Source of the DNA: Clostridiisalibacter paucivorans DSM 22131
GTDB taxonomy: Bacteria > Bacillota > Clostridia > Tissierellales > Clostridiisalibacteraceae
Assembly (NCBI RefSeq): GCF_000620125.1
Contig: NZ_JHVL01000009.1
Location: 25,896 to 89,895, forward strand
Length of the DNA stretch: 64,000 nucleotides
Reading direction: 5' to 3'
The notes under the pieces are model-generated. The model made no database searches, was not told where the DNA came from, and saw only the letters and a program-made list of their open reading frames with translations. The translations under genes and the position numbers were made by a program. The first letter of the stretch is position 1, and the number at the start of each line of letters is the position of its first letter. Below are positions 35,838 through 45,815 of this stretch, piece after piece.

Positions 35838-37904
35838 ATGAAAGTCAATGAAATTATGACAAAAAATCCTATTACAATAAAGAAGTATGAAACCATAGAA
35901 AAAGCCGCTTCTGTAATGTTAAATAATAGTATAGATGGTATTCCTATAGTGGATGATCAGAATAGATTAATAGGACTTTTTACGAAACAGGACCTATATA
36001 GAGTGGTAGAGAAAGGTATTAGTTTCAAGGATTTTGTCAGTGGGGTTATGCATAAAAATGTGGAATATGTGACAAAAGATAAAGATACTAAAGATATGTT
36101 AAATATAGAGATGGGAAGATTACCCGTTGTGGATAAAGAAAAAAATGTCATAGGAATAATAACTAAAACTGATTTGTTAAAGGCATATTATAAAATGACT
36201 AATCATATGACTGAAGAATTTGAGGCTATATTTAAATGTACCCACAATGGGCTAATAGTTGTAGATAGAAATGGCAAGGTAACAAATGTAAATAAATCAG
36301 GGTTAAGATTATTAGGACAAGAAGAAAAAAATGTCATAGGGAAGAATGTTAGTCAGTGGATATCTTGTAAAAAGATATTAAAGGTATTAGATGAAGGAGA
36401 ACCTCAAATAGGTAATAGATGTGCTATAAATGGATTTAATGTAGTTATGAACATTACTCCATATATGAGAAACGATAAAATTGGAGGAGCTATAGTCGCA
36501 TTAAATGATATAACTGAACTTCAAGAGACAGTAGAAAAACTGAATGATGAGAAACACCTTACTCACGTACTGAGAACTATATTAGAAAATGCATATGATG
36601 GCATTGTAGTCATTGATAAAAATAGAAGGATAACTATGATAAATAATTCATATGCCAAATTTTTAGAAAAAACTCCAAAACAACTTATAGGAAAAGATGT
36701 TACTAAAGTAATAGAAAACACTAGACTTCATATAGTGCTTGACACTGGTGAAGCAGAAATAGGAGAAATTCAAAAGATAGGAAGTAATAATATAGTAGCT
36801 ATGAGAATCCCCATAAGGGAAAATGAAAAGGTAGTTGGCGCTATTGGAAAGATTATGTTTAGAAATCTCCAAGAGCTAAATTCTTTGGCAAAAAAATTAA
36901 ATAATATGAAAAGTGAATTGAATTTCTATAAAGATGAACTAAAGAAGGAGAGAAGTACAAAATATTCTTTTGATGATATACCTGAAAAAAGTGCTAGGAT
37001 AAGAGAAGTAAAAGATTTATCAAAAAAGGCATCAAAAAGTAATTCTACCATATTGATATTTGGAGAGAGTGGTACAGGGAAGGAGCTATTTGCTCATAGT
37101 ATACATAATGCCAGTGATAGACATTTGGGACCATTTGTAAAAATGAATTGTGCAGCAATACCCCACAATCTATTGGAGTCTGAACTATTTGGATATGCAG
37201 AAGGGGCTTTTACTGGCGCGAAGAAAGGTGGAAAAATAGGTAAATTTCAATTGGCCAATGGTGGAACTATATTTTTAGATGAAATAGGGGACATGTCTAT
37301 AAATATGCAGGCCAAACTATTGAGGGCATTACAAGAAAAAGAGATAGAACCTGTGGGGTCTAATGAATCTATAAAAATAGATGCTAGAATAATATCGGCT
37401 ACAAATAAAGATTTAAATAAACTTATTGAGGAAGGAAAGTTTAGAAGAGATCTATTTTATAGATTAAATGTAATAAAGATAACGGTGCCTCCACTGAGAG
37501 AGAGGAAAGAAGATATCGAAGAATTAGTTAAAATACTTTTGAAAAAGTTGACTGGGCAGTTAGGTAAATATGTTTTAGGGGTTACAGATGAGGTTTTAGA
37601 AATATTTAGAACGTATAATTGGCCAGGGAATGTTAGAGAATTGGAAAATGTTATAGAGAGGGCAGTTAATTTAGCAGAGTTAGGAGACATGATTAGACCA
37701 ATACATTTGCCTCCTCATATATTACAAAGAGATAATAAGAATACCCATGATTCATTTTCTTTGAAGTATGCGGTTGAAGATGCAGAAAAAAATGCAATAA
37801 TTAAAAGTCTTGGATTGACAAAGGGAAATAAAGTTAAGGCAGCAAAATTATTAGATATAAGCAGGTCAACTCTATATGAAAAAATAGAAAAATATGGACT
37901 ATAA
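35838..37904 (+). CDS. Sigma-54-dependent transcriptional activator with CBS and PAS domains
   Basis: 688 residues. Two CBS domains occupy 1-117 ([18 protein letters not shown]). Two PAS domains follow at about 125-235 and 245-345. The AAA+ domain spans about 385-615 with Walker A GESGTGKE (409-416), the sigma-54 contact loop GAFTGA (456-461), FLDEIGDM and the arginine-rich [15 protein letters not shown] Fis-type helix-turn-helix closes it ([19 protein letters not shown]). CBS domains often bind adenine nucleotides. A sigma-54 promoter lies 255 bases downstream, ahead of acd-etfBA cassette 2, its probable target. Confidence 0.94.
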   Translation: MKVNEIMTKNPITIKKYETIEKAASVMLNNSIDGIPIVDDQNRLIGLFTKQDLYRVVEKGISFKDFVSGVMHKNVEYVTKDKDTKDMLNIEMGRLPVVDKEKNVIGIITKTDLLKAYYKMTNHMTEEFEAIFKCTHNGLIVVDRNGKVTNVNKSGLRLLGQEEKNVIGKNVSQWISCKKILKVLDEGEPQIGNRCAINGFNVVMNITPYMRNDKIGGAIVALNDITELQETVEKLNDEKHLTHVLRTILENAYDGIVVIDKNRRITMINNSYAKFLEKTPKQLIGKDVTKVIENTRLHIVLDTGEAEIGEIQKIGSNNIVAMRIPIRENEKVVGAIGKIMFRNLQELNSLAKKLNNMKSELNFYKDELKKERSTKYSFDDIPEKSARIREVKDLSKKASKSNSTILIFGESGTGKELFAHSIHNASDRHLGPFVKMNCAAIPHNLLESELFGYAEGAFTGAKKGGKIGKFQLANGGTIFLDEIGDMSINMQAKLLRALQEKEIEPVGSNESIKIDARIISATNKDLNKLIEEGKFRRDLFYRLNVIKITVPPLRERKEDIEELVKILLKKLTGQLGKYVLGVTDEVLEIFRTYNWPGNVRELENVIERAVNLAELGDMIRPIHLPPHILQRDNKNTHDSFSLKYAVEDAEKNAIIKSLGLTKGNKVKAAKLLDISRSTLYEKIEKYGL

Positions 37905-37940
37905 AATCATGTGTACTTAATGGGACATATGTACGGAAAA

Positions 37941-38029
37941 CCATACAGATGGCTTGTTATGGATTTAACAACAATGGTTGGAGGGTTGTTTAAAAAAAGA
38001 TATCTTCAAAGTGTATGAAATATATACAC
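37941..38029. promoter_or_regulatory. Candidate upstream activator sites for the sigma-54 activator
   Basis: Two dyads lie 130-220 bases before the sigma-54 promoter. CCATACA (37941-37947) pairs with TGTTATGG (37955-37962) with one mismatch or bulge. GTGTAT (38011-38016) pairs perfectly with ATACAC (38024-38029). Either could be the enhancer site; the second might instead be a weak terminator. The rest of the gap 37905-38158 shows no gene. Confidence 0.4.
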
Positions 38030-38158
38030 TTTTCCTATTTTATCCTTAAGAATAACAGATAGGATTTTATAAATTTAAAAAAAATTAATCTAAACAAATT
38101 AGTTGAAATACCTAAAAAGAGAAGAAACTAGATATTTTATTAACAAGCTTTTTCAAAT

Positions 38159-38174
38159 TGGCACAATGTATGCA
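38159..38174 (+). promoter_or_regulatory. Sigma-54 (-24/-12) promoter of acd-etfBA cassette 2
   Basis: TGGCACAATGTATGCA matches the consensus TGGCACNNNNNTTGCA at all conserved positions but one. The invariant GG and GC are 12 bases apart as required. It lies 106 bases upstream of the acyl-CoA dehydrogenase start, with a sigma-54 activator gene next door. Confidence 0.85.
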
Positions 38175-38279
38175 GTATAATATAGGCGAAAGGAAAAAAA
38201 TTTGAATATTAAGGGTTAAATTTCTTCTTTAGAAATAAGTTTAATCCTAGATAAGCAAAAATATAAGGAGGGAAAGTAA

Positions 38280-39419
38280 ATGAATTTCACTTTGACTAAA
38301 GAGCAAGAAATGGTTAAAAAAGTTATGAGGGAATTTACTGAAAAAGAAGTTGATCCTATTGCAGCTGAAATTGATGAGACAGAAAGATACCCAAGAGAAA
38401 CAGTTGACAAGATGGCTAAATATGGAATGTTGGGTATACCATTTCCTAAAGAAGTAGGAGGAGCAGGTGGAGATGAGGTAGCTTATGCTATAGCTATCGA
38501 AGAACTTTCAAAAAGATGTGGTACAACAGGAGTTATTCTTTCTGCACATACTTCATTGGGAACATGGCCAATATATAAATTTGGTACAGAAGGACAAAAG
38601 GCTAAATACCTTAAGAAATTAGCTTCAGGAGAATGGTTGGGAGCTTTTGCACTAACTGAGCCAAATGCTGGTACTGATGCAGCGAGCCAACAAACTATAG
38701 CTAAATTAGAAGGAGATCATTATGTACTAAATGGTTCAAAGGTATTTATTACTGGTGGAGGTCAAGCAGATGTATATATAGTATTTGCTATGACTGATAA
38801 ATCAAAAGGTACTAGAGGAATTAGTGCATTTATAATTGAAAAAGATTTCCCAGGATTCTCAATTGGTAAAATAGAAGATAAATTAGGAATTAGAGGTTCA
38901 CAAACTTCTGAGTTGATATTTGAAAATTGTATAGTACCAAAGGAAAATCTACTTGGAAAAGAAGGTAGAGGATTTGGTATAGCAATGACAACACTTGATG
39001 GTGGTAGAATCGGTATAGCTGCTCAAGCATTAGGTATAGCTCAAGGTGCTATTGATGAAGCGGTTAAATATATTAAAGAGAGAGAACAATTTGGTAGACC
39101 AATATCTAGCTTCCAAGGACTTCAATGGTATATAGCAGAAATGGAAACTAAGGTAAATGCAGCTAGATGGTTAGTTTATAGTGCAGCTTATAATAAAGCT
39201 AATGGTTTACCATATGGTAAAGAAGCAGCTATGGCTAAATTATATGCAGCAGAAGTTGCTATGGAAGTAACTACAAGATCAGTACAATTACATGGTGGAT
39301 ATGGATACACTAAAGATTATCCAGTAGAAAGAATGATGAGAGACGCTAAGATCACTGAAATCTATGAAGGTACTTCAGAAGTTCAAAAGATGGTTATAGC
39401 AGGTAATGTATTAAGATAG
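38280..39419 (+). CDS. Acyl-CoA dehydrogenase, cassette 2
   Basis: A 379-residue paralogue of the enzyme at 16220-17359. It has [58 protein letters not shown] and [16 protein letters not shown] (catalytic Glu region). Partner genes etfB and ferredoxin-fused etfA follow. This arrangement resembles caffeyl-CoA reductase-Etf (CarCDE) and other electron-bifurcating acyl-CoA reductases; the acyl substrate is unknown. GGAGGG precedes the ATG. Confidence 0.95.
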   Translation: MNFTLTKEQEMVKKVMREFTEKEVDPIAAEIDETERYPRETVDKMAKYGMLGIPFPKEVGGAGGDEVAYAIAIEELSKRCGTTGVILSAHTSLGTWPIYKFGTEGQKAKYLKKLASGEWLGAFALTEPNAGTDAASQQTIAKLEGDHYVLNGSKVFITGGGQADVYIVFAMTDKSKGTRGISAFIIEKDFPGFSIGKIEDKLGIRGSQTSELIFENCIVPKENLLGKEGRGFGIAMTTLDGGRIGIAAQALGIAQGAIDEAVKYIKEREQFGRPISSFQGLQWYIAEMETKVNAARWLVYSAAYNKANGLPYGKEAAMAKLYAAEVAMEVTTRSVQLHGGYGYTKDYPVERMMRDAKITEIYEGTSEVQKMVIAGNVLR

Positions 39420-39471
39420 TTATAAATATCAGATAATATTGTTGAATAAGTAAAAAAAAGGAGGATGAATA

Positions 39472-40260
39472 ATGAAAATCATCGTTTGTTTAAAGCAAGT
39501 TCCTGATACTAACGAAGTTAAAATAGATCCAAAAAAGGGAACCCTTATTAGGGAAGGAGTTCCAAGTATTATAAATCCAGATGACAAAAATGCACTGGAA
39601 GAAGCGTTAAGACTTAAAGATAAATATGATGATGTAAAGGTTACTGTATTGTCAATGGGACCACCTCAAGCAGAAGTTGCTCTTAAAGAGGCATATGCTA
39701 TGGGTGCTGATGAATGTATATTATTAAGTGATAGAGCGTTTGCAGGTTCTGACACTTGGGCTACATCTACTGCATTGGCAGCAGGTGTTAAGCAAATAGG
39801 AGACTACGATATTATATTCTGTGGTAGACAAGCAATAGATGGAGATACTGCACAAGTTGGTCCACAAATAGCTGAGCATCTTGGATTACCTCAAATAACT
39901 TATGTTCAAGAATTAGAAGTAGAAGGAGATACTGTTAAAGCTCAAAGGGCAGTAGAAGACGGATATTATAATATAACATCAAAAATGCCTGTATTATTAA
40001 CAGCTATTAAAGAGTTAAACGAACCAAGATATCCATCAATTGGTAGAATCTATGAAGCATATAGAGAATTAGATGTAAAGGTTTGGGGCGTAGATAATAT
40101 TACTGTAGATAGAGCTAATCTAGGATTAGATGGTTCTCCAACACAAGTTATGAAGTCATTTACTCCAGCAACTAGAGGAGCAGGAGAAGTGCTTAAGGGA
40201 GAAACTAAAGATGTAGTAAGAGATTTAATTGTAAGACTTAAGGAAAGACAAATTATATAG
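39472..40260 (+). CDS. etfB: Electron transfer flavoprotein beta subunit, cassette 2
   Basis: A 262-residue EtfB. It starts MKIIVCLKQVPDTNEVKIDP and has CGRQAIDGDTAQVGPQIAEH. It is nearly identical to the first EtfB over the N-terminal 40 residues but diverges later (KVWGVDNITVDRANLGLDGS). AAAGGAGG precedes the ATG, and etfA follows after 53 bases. Confidence 0.96.
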   Translation: MKIIVCLKQVPDTNEVKIDPKKGTLIREGVPSIINPDDKNALEEALRLKDKYDDVKVTVLSMGPPQAEVALKEAYAMGADECILLSDRAFAGSDTWATSTALAAGVKQIGDYDIIFCGRQAIDGDTAQVGPQIAEHLGLPQITYVQELEVEGDTVKAQRAVEDGYYNITSKMPVLLTAIKELNEPRYPSIGRIYEAYRELDVKVWGVDNITVDRANLGLDGSPTQVMKSFTPATRGAGEVLKGETKDVVRDLIVRLKERQII

Positions 40261-40313
40261 TATTTGATCGAATGTAACAAAAAAAGGAAGGAAGAAAAAA
40301 AGGAGGTTTAACC

Positions 40314-41534
40314 ATGGCAATAAGAGTAATCAATGAAAAATGTATAGGATGTGGTATGTGTGTAAAAACATGTCCATTTGATGCTATTGATATGATAAAC
40401 AAAAAAGCAGTAATAAAAGATAACTGTACAGTATGTGGGGCTTGTGTGGATGCATGTCCAGTAGATGCAATAGTAAAAGATGAATCAAAAAGACAAGGTA
40501 TGGACATAAGCAAATATGAAGGTGTATGGGTATTTGCAGAGCAAAGAGATGGTGAAGTGCTTAATGTAGCTATAGAATTATTAGGTGAAGGTAGAAAATT
40601 AGCTGATAAGCGTGGAGTTGAATTGACAGCAGTATTACTAGGAAAAGGCATCGACAATGTAGCTGAAGAGCTAGTAAAATATGGTGCAGATAAAGTATTA
40701 TATGTAGACAATGAATTATTAGAGGTATATACTACAGATGGATATACTAAAGTAATTTCTGAATTAATAAATGATAGAAAGCCTGAAATCATGTTAATTG
40801 GTGCTACTACAATAGGTAGGGATTTAGGACCAAGACTTTCAGCTAGATTGGGAACAGGATTAACAGCTGACTGTACAAGACTTGAAATAGATGAAGAAGA
40901 CGGTAAATTATTACAAACTCGTCCAGCATTTGGTGGTAACTTAATGGCTACAATCATCACTCCTGATCATAGACCTCAAATGTCTACAGTAAGACCTGGA
41001 GTTATGGAAAAAGCTCATTATAATGAAGATGCAAACGGAAAAGTTGAAACTCTTGCAGTAGATTTAACAGAAGCAGATATAAAAGCTAAAGTTGAAGAAT
41101 GTATTAAGAGTGAAAAAGAAGAAGTTGCATTAGAAGAAGCTCCAATCATTGTAGCTGGTGGTAGAGGAGTAGGAAATGAAAAAGGATTTGAAGTTATAGA
41201 AAAATTAGCTCATAAACTTGGAGGAGTTGTTGGTTCTTCAAGAGCAGCAGTAGATGCTGGTTGGATAGAGCATCCTCACCAAGTAGGTCAAACTGGTAAA
41301 ACTGTTAGACCTAAATTATATATAGCATGTGGTATATCAGGAGCTATTCAGCATTTAGCTGGTATGCAAAGTTCTGATTGTATAGTTGCTATAAATAAAA
41401 ATGCAGATGCACCTATATTTAAGGTAGCAGATTACGGTATTGTTGGGGACCTTTATGAAGTAATTCCTGCTTTAATTGAGGCTCTAGACAAAGTAGATGA
41501 CATAATGGAAGCATTCAAGGCAGCAAGTAAATAA
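40314..41534 (+). CDS. etfA: Electron transfer flavoprotein alpha subunit with N-terminal ferredoxin domain
   Basis: 406 residues. Residues 1-62 form a ferredoxin domain with two cluster motifs, [12 protein letters not shown] and [12 protein letters not shown], predicted to hold two [4Fe-4S] clusters. The EtfA body follows ([19 protein letters not shown] onward) with the FAD site [20 protein letters not shown] and [16 protein letters not shown]. Such ferredoxin-EtfA fusions occur in bifurcating complexes such as CarE, where the extra clusters link the flavins to ferredoxin. This is the main difference from cassette 1. Confidence 0.96.
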   Translation: MAIRVINEKCIGCGMCVKTCPFDAIDMINKKAVIKDNCTVCGACVDACPVDAIVKDESKRQGMDISKYEGVWVFAEQRDGEVLNVAIELLGEGRKLADKRGVELTAVLLGKGIDNVAEELVKYGADKVLYVDNELLEVYTTDGYTKVISELINDRKPEIMLIGATTIGRDLGPRLSARLGTGLTADCTRLEIDEEDGKLLQTRPAFGGNLMATIITPDHRPQMSTVRPGVMEKAHYNEDANGKVETLAVDLTEADIKAKVEECIKSEKEEVALEEAPIIVAGGRGVGNEKGFEVIEKLAHKLGGVVGSSRAAVDAGWIEHPHQVGQTGKTVRPKLYIACGISGAIQHLAGMQSSDCIVAINKNADAPIFKVADYGIVGDLYEVIPALIEALDKVDDIMEAFKAASK

Positions 41535-41572
41535 TAAAAGGCAGTTGATCGGAGAGACAGTTGACCTTTTCT

Positions 41573-41608
41573 AAAAAAGCCTGAGGGTATATACCCTCAG
41601 GCTTTTTT
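41573..41608. terminator. Terminator of acd-etfBA cassette 2
   Basis: The stem AAAAAAGCCTGAGGGTA / TACCCTCAGGCTTTTTT is perfectly paired. Confidence 0.93.
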
Positions 41609-41641
41609 ACATTTATTGGTGTATATTGAAAAGGTATTTTT

Positions 41642-41650
41642 TGATATAAT
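41642..41650 (+). promoter_or_regulatory. Extended -10 promoter of the ATPase-Asp23 gene
   Basis: TGATATAAT is a perfect extended -10 (TGNTATAAT). It lies about 100 bases upstream of the chosen start, inside the longer possible reading frame, which argues against the upstream start at 41616. Confidence 0.55.
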
Positions 41651-41709
41651 ATCTTTAAAAGGTCATAAATTATTGGATAAATTCTATAGATTTCTGAACC
41701 TTTTTTACA

Positions 41710-41738
41710 AGTTAGGAGCTAAGGACTACGAACTATCT
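41710..41738. repeat. Heptamer-type repeat fragment
   Basis: GTTAGGAGCTAAGGACTACG followed by AACTATCTA: degenerate 7-base units of the family seen elsewhere in the window, directly before the ribosome site of the next gene. Confidence 0.5.
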
Positions 41739-41753
41739 AAATGGAGGTTTAAA

Positions 41754-42575
41754 ATGGATATAATAGCACTTATTGGTCCCAGTGGAACAGGAAAAAGTTA
41801 TAAGGCTATAATGTTGGCTAAGGATTTAGGTATTGAATATATAATAGATGATGGACTTCTCATAAGGGGCACAAAGGTGCTTTGTGGTAAATCTGCTAAG
41901 AGAGAAGGCTCAATAGTTAGTGCAGTAAAAAGGGCATTATTTTTAGATGAAGAACATAGAAAAGCCGTATTAGACATAATTGATAGTGAACAAATAAACA
42001 AAATACTTATTATAGGTACTTCGGATAAGATGATAAATAGAATTACAAATACTTTGAGAATGCCCGAGGCTAATAAACGGATATATATAGAAGATATTTC
42101 TGGTGAAGATGAAATCAAACAAGCTAAAATATCAAGGCATAAAGAAGGAAAGCATGTAATACCGGTTCCTACATTTGAAATAAAAAAGGATTTCTCAGGT
42201 TATTTTATCGATACATTGAAAATATTTAGAAGGAGACATAATAAAAAGGAACAGGATATATATGAAAAAACTGTGGTAAGACCTACATTTAGCTATTTAG
42301 GTAGATATACCATATCTCACAATGTAATACGAGATTTAGTAAGGCATGGTGCTTTTAAGATAAACGAAGTAAAAGATGTGGGAGGAATATCTATAAAGGG
42401 TAAAGAAAATGGTATAAAAATAGATCTAGATGTAGTAGTTACATATGGAAAATCAATACCATATATAATTAAAGAGATGCAGAGAAAAATAATACATGAA
42501 GTAGATAATATGACATCACTAAATATAATATCTGTAAATGTTTTCGTTAAAAAAATAATAAAAAATGATAGGTAA
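41754..42575 (+). CDS. P-loop ATPase fused to an Asp23/YloU-type domain
   Basis: 273 residues. The N-terminal half has a Walker A motif MDIIALIGPSGTGKSYKAI and strands such as KILIIGTSD. The C-terminal half (about 175-270) matches the Asp23/Gls24 fold: RYTISHNVIRDLVRHGA, VGGISIKG, IDLDVVVTYGKSIPYIIKEM, MTSLNIISVNVFVKK. Asp23-type proteins act in envelope stress or as membrane-linked scaffolds. The ATG at 41754 follows TGGAGG; an upstream extension to 41616 runs through the promoter and repeat. The function of the fusion is unknown. Confidence 0.85.
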   Translation: MDIIALIGPSGTGKSYKAIMLAKDLGIEYIIDDGLLIRGTKVLCGKSAKREGSIVSAVKRALFLDEEHRKAVLDIIDSEQINKILIIGTSDKMINRITNTLRMPEANKRIYIEDISGEDEIKQAKISRHKEGKHVIPVPTFEIKKDFSGYFIDTLKIFRRRHNKKEQDIYEKTVVRPTFSYLGRYTISHNVIRDLVRHGAFKINEVKDVGGISIKGKENGIKIDLDVVVTYGKSIPYIIKEMQRKIIHEVDNMTSLNIISVNVFVKKIIKNDR

Positions 42576-42593
42576 AGAATTAACAGTGAAAAT

Positions 42594-42625
42594 AGTAGAA
42601 TGATAGAAGACCCTATCATTCTACT
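42594..42625. terminator. Bidirectional hairpin between convergent genes
   Basis: AGTAGAATGATAG / CTATCATTCTACT with an AAGACC loop, between the Asp23-fusion gene and brnQ. Confidence 0.75.
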
Positions 42626-42692
42626 TATTATAGTTGATATTTATATATTCAAAAAACATAATATTTTCAGTATTTTCAAAATATGATATGTA

Positions 42693-44006
42693 TTAAATGG
42701 TGTTTTGCTCCTTTACAGCTAGATTTTCCTCTTTTATCTTACTATAAATCATAAATAAGATACTTAATACTATAGCGGGTACAATCCATGGAAAGCCATT
42801 ATCATATAGAGGTAATTTTTTTATTAAAGCCATGGGTCCGTTTAATATATCAAACTTACTATTCAAATTTATAGTTAAACTGATTAAAAAGGCTCCTAAT
42901 ACAGCACCAGTATAAGTATTATTATATGTAATATATTTATCAAATAATGTCATCAATATTAAAACAATCATTACGGGATATACGGTAGATAGAATTGGAA
43001 CGGCTAGATTTATTAAACCTTCTACACCAAATAGGGATAAGAAAAGACTACATATAACTGCAGTAATAGCTATGAATTTGTAGGAAAGTCTTCCATTGCT
43101 TATACCATTAAAGTAGTTTGCTGCTGTGGCTGTAAGACCTACTGATGTGGTTAGACAAGCTAAAGATACTACTATTGATATAGCTACTGTACCAGTGGTC
43201 CCAAAGAGTTCATTTACTAGACCTAACAATAGATCAACTCTAGGCATATTGCTATTGAATACAGCATTTCCTGTAGAGCCTACATAAGTAAGTCCTCCAT
43301 ATACAAAGAACAATAAAGCTCCGGCAACTAGTCCTATTCTAGTGGTCATGTATTGTTGTTTTTTACGATCTTTATAGCCTCTATAAATTAAATCTGTTAA
43401 TACTATACCTGCCATTAATGATGCACCCAATGCATCCATAGTTTGATATCCTTCCTCAAATCCCATTAAAAAATAATTACCAGGTTCTGTTTTTAATTTA
43501 GGACCGATGGGGCTAAATATACTTGTTATTATTATTATAGTGAGGATGACTAACAATATGGGTGTTAAATATTTTCCTATTTTATCAATGACAGTACTTT
43601 GGTTAACTACAAGTAAGTAGGTAAGGGTAAAAAATACTAACGATGTTATTATAAGTGGTGAATTTGGCAAAATAGGTTTTATAGCTATTTCATATACAGT
43701 AGCAGAAGTTCGTGGCACTGCAAAAAGAGGCCCAATAAATAGAATACATATAGAACCTAAAATTTTAGCAAATAGGGGACTTACCCTTTTACCCAAATCT
43801 TCAGCTTTTCCACCTACTTTAGATGTTGCAATAACACCAAGAATTGGCAAAACAGGATCTGTAAGTAGAAATCCCAGTGCTGCCAAAGGCCAATATTTCC
43901 CTGCCGATAATCCTAGACTAGGTGGAAAAATTAAATTGCCAGCACCGAAAAAGATTGCAAATAATGCAAATCCTGCTATAAAAATATCCTTTCTTTCTTT
44001 TGTCAT
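42693..44006 (-). CDS. brnQ: Branched-chain amino acid transporter BrnQ
   Basis: A 437-residue carrier with 12 hydrophobic segments. It starts MTKERKDIFIAGFALFAIFF and has the LIVCS-family GAGNLIFPPSLGLSAGKYW and GFEEGYQTMDALGASLMAGI. It imports Leu, Ile and Val with Na+ or H+. I start it at 44006 because the AAGGAG site serves that ATG; the frame extends 25 codons further without a ribosome site. It lies downstream of the 2-hydroxyacid dehydrogenase, on the same strand, hinting at branched-chain amino acid use. Confidence 0.95.
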   Translation of the reverse strand: MTKERKDIFIAGFALFAIFFGAGNLIFPPSLGLSAGKYWPLAALGFLLTDPVLPILGVIATSKVGGKAEDLGKRVSPLFAKILGSICILFIGPLFAVPRTSATVYEIAIKPILPNSPLIITSLVFFTLTYLLVVNQSTVIDKIGKYLTPILLVILTIIIITSIFSPIGPKLKTEPGNYFLMGFEEGYQTMDALGASLMAGIVLTDLIYRGYKDRKKQQYMTTRIGLVAGALLFFVYGGLTYVGSTGNAVFNSNMPRVDLLLGLVNELFGTTGTVAISIVVSLACLTTSVGLTATAANYFNGISNGRLSYKFIAITAVICSLFLSLFGVEGLINLAVPILSTVYPVMIVLILMTLFDKYITYNNTYTGAVLGAFLISLTINLNSKFDILNGPMALIKKLPLYDNGFPWIVPAIVLSILFMIYSKIKEENLAVKEQNTI

Positions 44007-44077
44007 TTTTTCACGCTCCTTATTTATAGATTTTATTGTGAAATCATAAAAATAAATTATTGGATACAGTATACAAA

Positions 44078-44116
44078 CCAAGTCTTGAGATAGAATTATT
44101 TTATCTCAAAACTTGG
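44078..44116. promoter_or_regulatory. Inverted repeat between the 2-hydroxyacid dehydrogenase and brnQ
   Basis: CCAAGTCTTGAGATA (44078-44092) and TATCTCAAAACTTGG (44102-44116) form 15-base arms with one mismatch. On the minus strand it is followed by TTTGTATA, so it may be a weak terminator or an attenuator ahead of brnQ. Confidence 0.5.
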
Positions 44117-44168
44117 TAAATTAAGTTTAAGATAAAAGTTGCTATTGAAAGTGTAGATTATAGTATAA

Positions 44169-45155
44169 TTATTTTACTTGATTTCTGCTTGTTCCTTTGC
44201 TTTCGAAGTCTCTTAAGTTTATGAGTGTGGTTTCTACCATATTAGATACAGCTTCATCGGTATAGAAACCAAAATGAGGTGTTACTACTACATTGGGGAA
44301 ACTCATAAGTTTTGCTAAAGTATCATCGCTCATAATCTCGTTCATCTTATCATTATGGAATACTCCACCTTCATGTTCATAAGTATCTAATGCAGCTCCA
44401 CCTACTTTGCCAGATTTTAATCCTTCTATCAGTGCTTCAGTATCAATCAATGCGCCCCTTGCTGCATTTACTATGAAAACGCCATCTTTCATTTTAGAAA
44501 TACTTTCCTTTCCAATCATATGATAATTATCATCTGTTAAAGGAATATGTAATGTTATTATATCAGCTTCTCTATATATGTCATCTAAAGATTTATATTC
44601 AATATATTTTTTTGCTTCTTCGTTTTCCACAATATCATAACCTATCATTTTTGTTCCAAATCCTGAAAAACCCTTAATTACTTCTAAGCCTATACGACCT
44701 GTTCCTATAACGCCTACAGTTAAGTTTCTTAATTCAACACCAATAAGACCATTTAAAGCGAAACTTTGAACTCCCACTCTCCTTAATGCAAAGGGAATCT
44801 TTCTAGTTAAACATAATGTGATTCCAACAGTCAATTCAGAAACTGAATTAGGTGAATAAGCTGGAACATTAGCTACCTTTATACCAAATTCTTCAGTAGC
44901 TTTAAAGTCTATATTATTTACTCCAGCAGACCTAGTTGCTAAATATTTTATGCCATGAGATTTTATTTTTTCTAGGGCTTCTCTATTGGCATTACAATTT
45001 CCTAAAATTGATACAGCATCGTATCCTTTTGCTAAGTCAGCTACCTCTGGACCAAAAGATTGAGGTATCAATTTGATTTCATGGCCATACTTTTTTGAAA
45101 ACTTTTTGAAAGATTCAACCTCATCAGGTCTTACACAATAAGCTAAAATATTCAT
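44169..45155 (-). CDS. D-2-hydroxyacid dehydrogenase (D-lactate/D-2-hydroxyisocaproate type)
   Basis: A 328-residue NAD-dependent enzyme. The Rossmann motif is GVIGTGRIGLEVIKGFSGFG. Catalytic residues are visible as Arg in VNAARGALIDTE, Glu in DTYEHEGGVF and His in VVTPHFGFYTDE. It reduces 2-oxoacids to D-2-hydroxyacids. Neighbouring brnQ and nearby Etf genes fit the reductive branch of leucine fermentation, where 2-oxoisocaproate is reduced, but D-lactate formation is equally possible. I use ATG 45155 behind GGAGGGA; a TTG at 45158 is also in frame. Confidence 0.92.
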   Translation of the reverse strand: MNILAYCVRPDEVESFKKFSKKYGHEIKLIPQSFGPEVADLAKGYDAVSILGNCNANREALEKIKSHGIKYLATRSAGVNNIDFKATEEFGIKVANVPAYSPNSVSELTVGITLCLTRKIPFALRRVGVQSFALNGLIGVELRNLTVGVIGTGRIGLEVIKGFSGFGTKMIGYDIVENEEAKKYIEYKSLDDIYREADIITLHIPLTDDNYHMIGKESISKMKDGVFIVNAARGALIDTEALIEGLKSGKVGGAALDTYEHEGGVFHNDKMNEIMSDDTLAKLMSFPNVVVTPHFGFYTDEAVSNMVETTLINLRDFESKGTSRNQVK

Positions 45156-45260
45156 CAATATCCCTCCACTTATTAATTTTATTTTATATTACTTTATATT
45201 TTAAAAAAGGATTAATTTAATAATGCCTTTTTTAGACTCGAGTGTAAACAATGCAATCAA

Positions 45261-45276
45261 AGGAAATCGTTTGCAA
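45261..45276. promoter_or_regulatory. Possible catabolite (cre) operator
   Basis: AGGAAATCGTTTGCAA matches the CcpA cre pattern WTGNNANCGNWNNCAW with one mismatch. It lies 106 bases upstream of the dehydrogenase start. The whole gap 45156-45815 is very AT-rich and holds no gene. Confidence 0.35.
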
Positions 45277-45741
45277 ATAAAATAAAAATTATTACTTGAG
45301 AATATATACAAATGAAACTCATACCCAATCAACCAATTTTTTTTAATACTTAAAAAATTTTAATACCTAAAAAGAAGATAACATTTTTGTTTAGTAATTG
45401 TCAATCAAAAAAATCATAAAAATCGTTAAATAATATAGTAAATATAGTAAAAATTATAGTTTTTTTCAAAGAAATGGAGATGGAAATAAAACTAAAATAA
45501 TTGCTTGAAATCAACAACTACAACAGTATAAATAGGGAGAAATTTTTCATAAAAAGATAAACAAAAAAATAAAACATGTTCGAAAAAAAAATAACAAAAA
45601 TATTTTTATCATAAGCATATAAGATAGATATATTAAGAAAAACTTTAAAAAATAAAGTAAAATACATATAATATAATATTTTAGTTGTTTTTAGCTGATA
45701 TTGGGATTTTGTAGAAAATAAATAATATTGTTACACTATAG

Positions 45742-45759
45742 TTGTTATTAAGTTAACAC
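45742..45759. promoter_or_regulatory. Possible Rex operator upstream of the aminotransferase
   Basis: TTGTTATTAAGTTAACAC matches the clostridial Rex consensus TTGTTAANNNNTTAACAA at 12 of 14 fixed positions. It is 57 bases before the aminotransferase start. rex itself is in this window. Confidence 0.45.
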
Positions 45760-45815
45760 AAAAATGTTTGTCATAGAGCAATATTATCAAACTTTATTTA
45801 AGGAGGGTTACCTTT

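Noticed and set aside
40253..40960. 235-residue open frame on the minus strand opposite the ferredoxin-EtfA gene
   Set aside because: It lies wholly within a well-supported gene on the other strand, has no recognisable domain or ribosome site, and its composition is what antisense of an EtfA gives.
41616..41753. Upstream extension of the ATPase-Asp23 gene
   Set aside because: It contains the extended -10 promoter and a repeat; the ribosome site serves the ATG at 41754.
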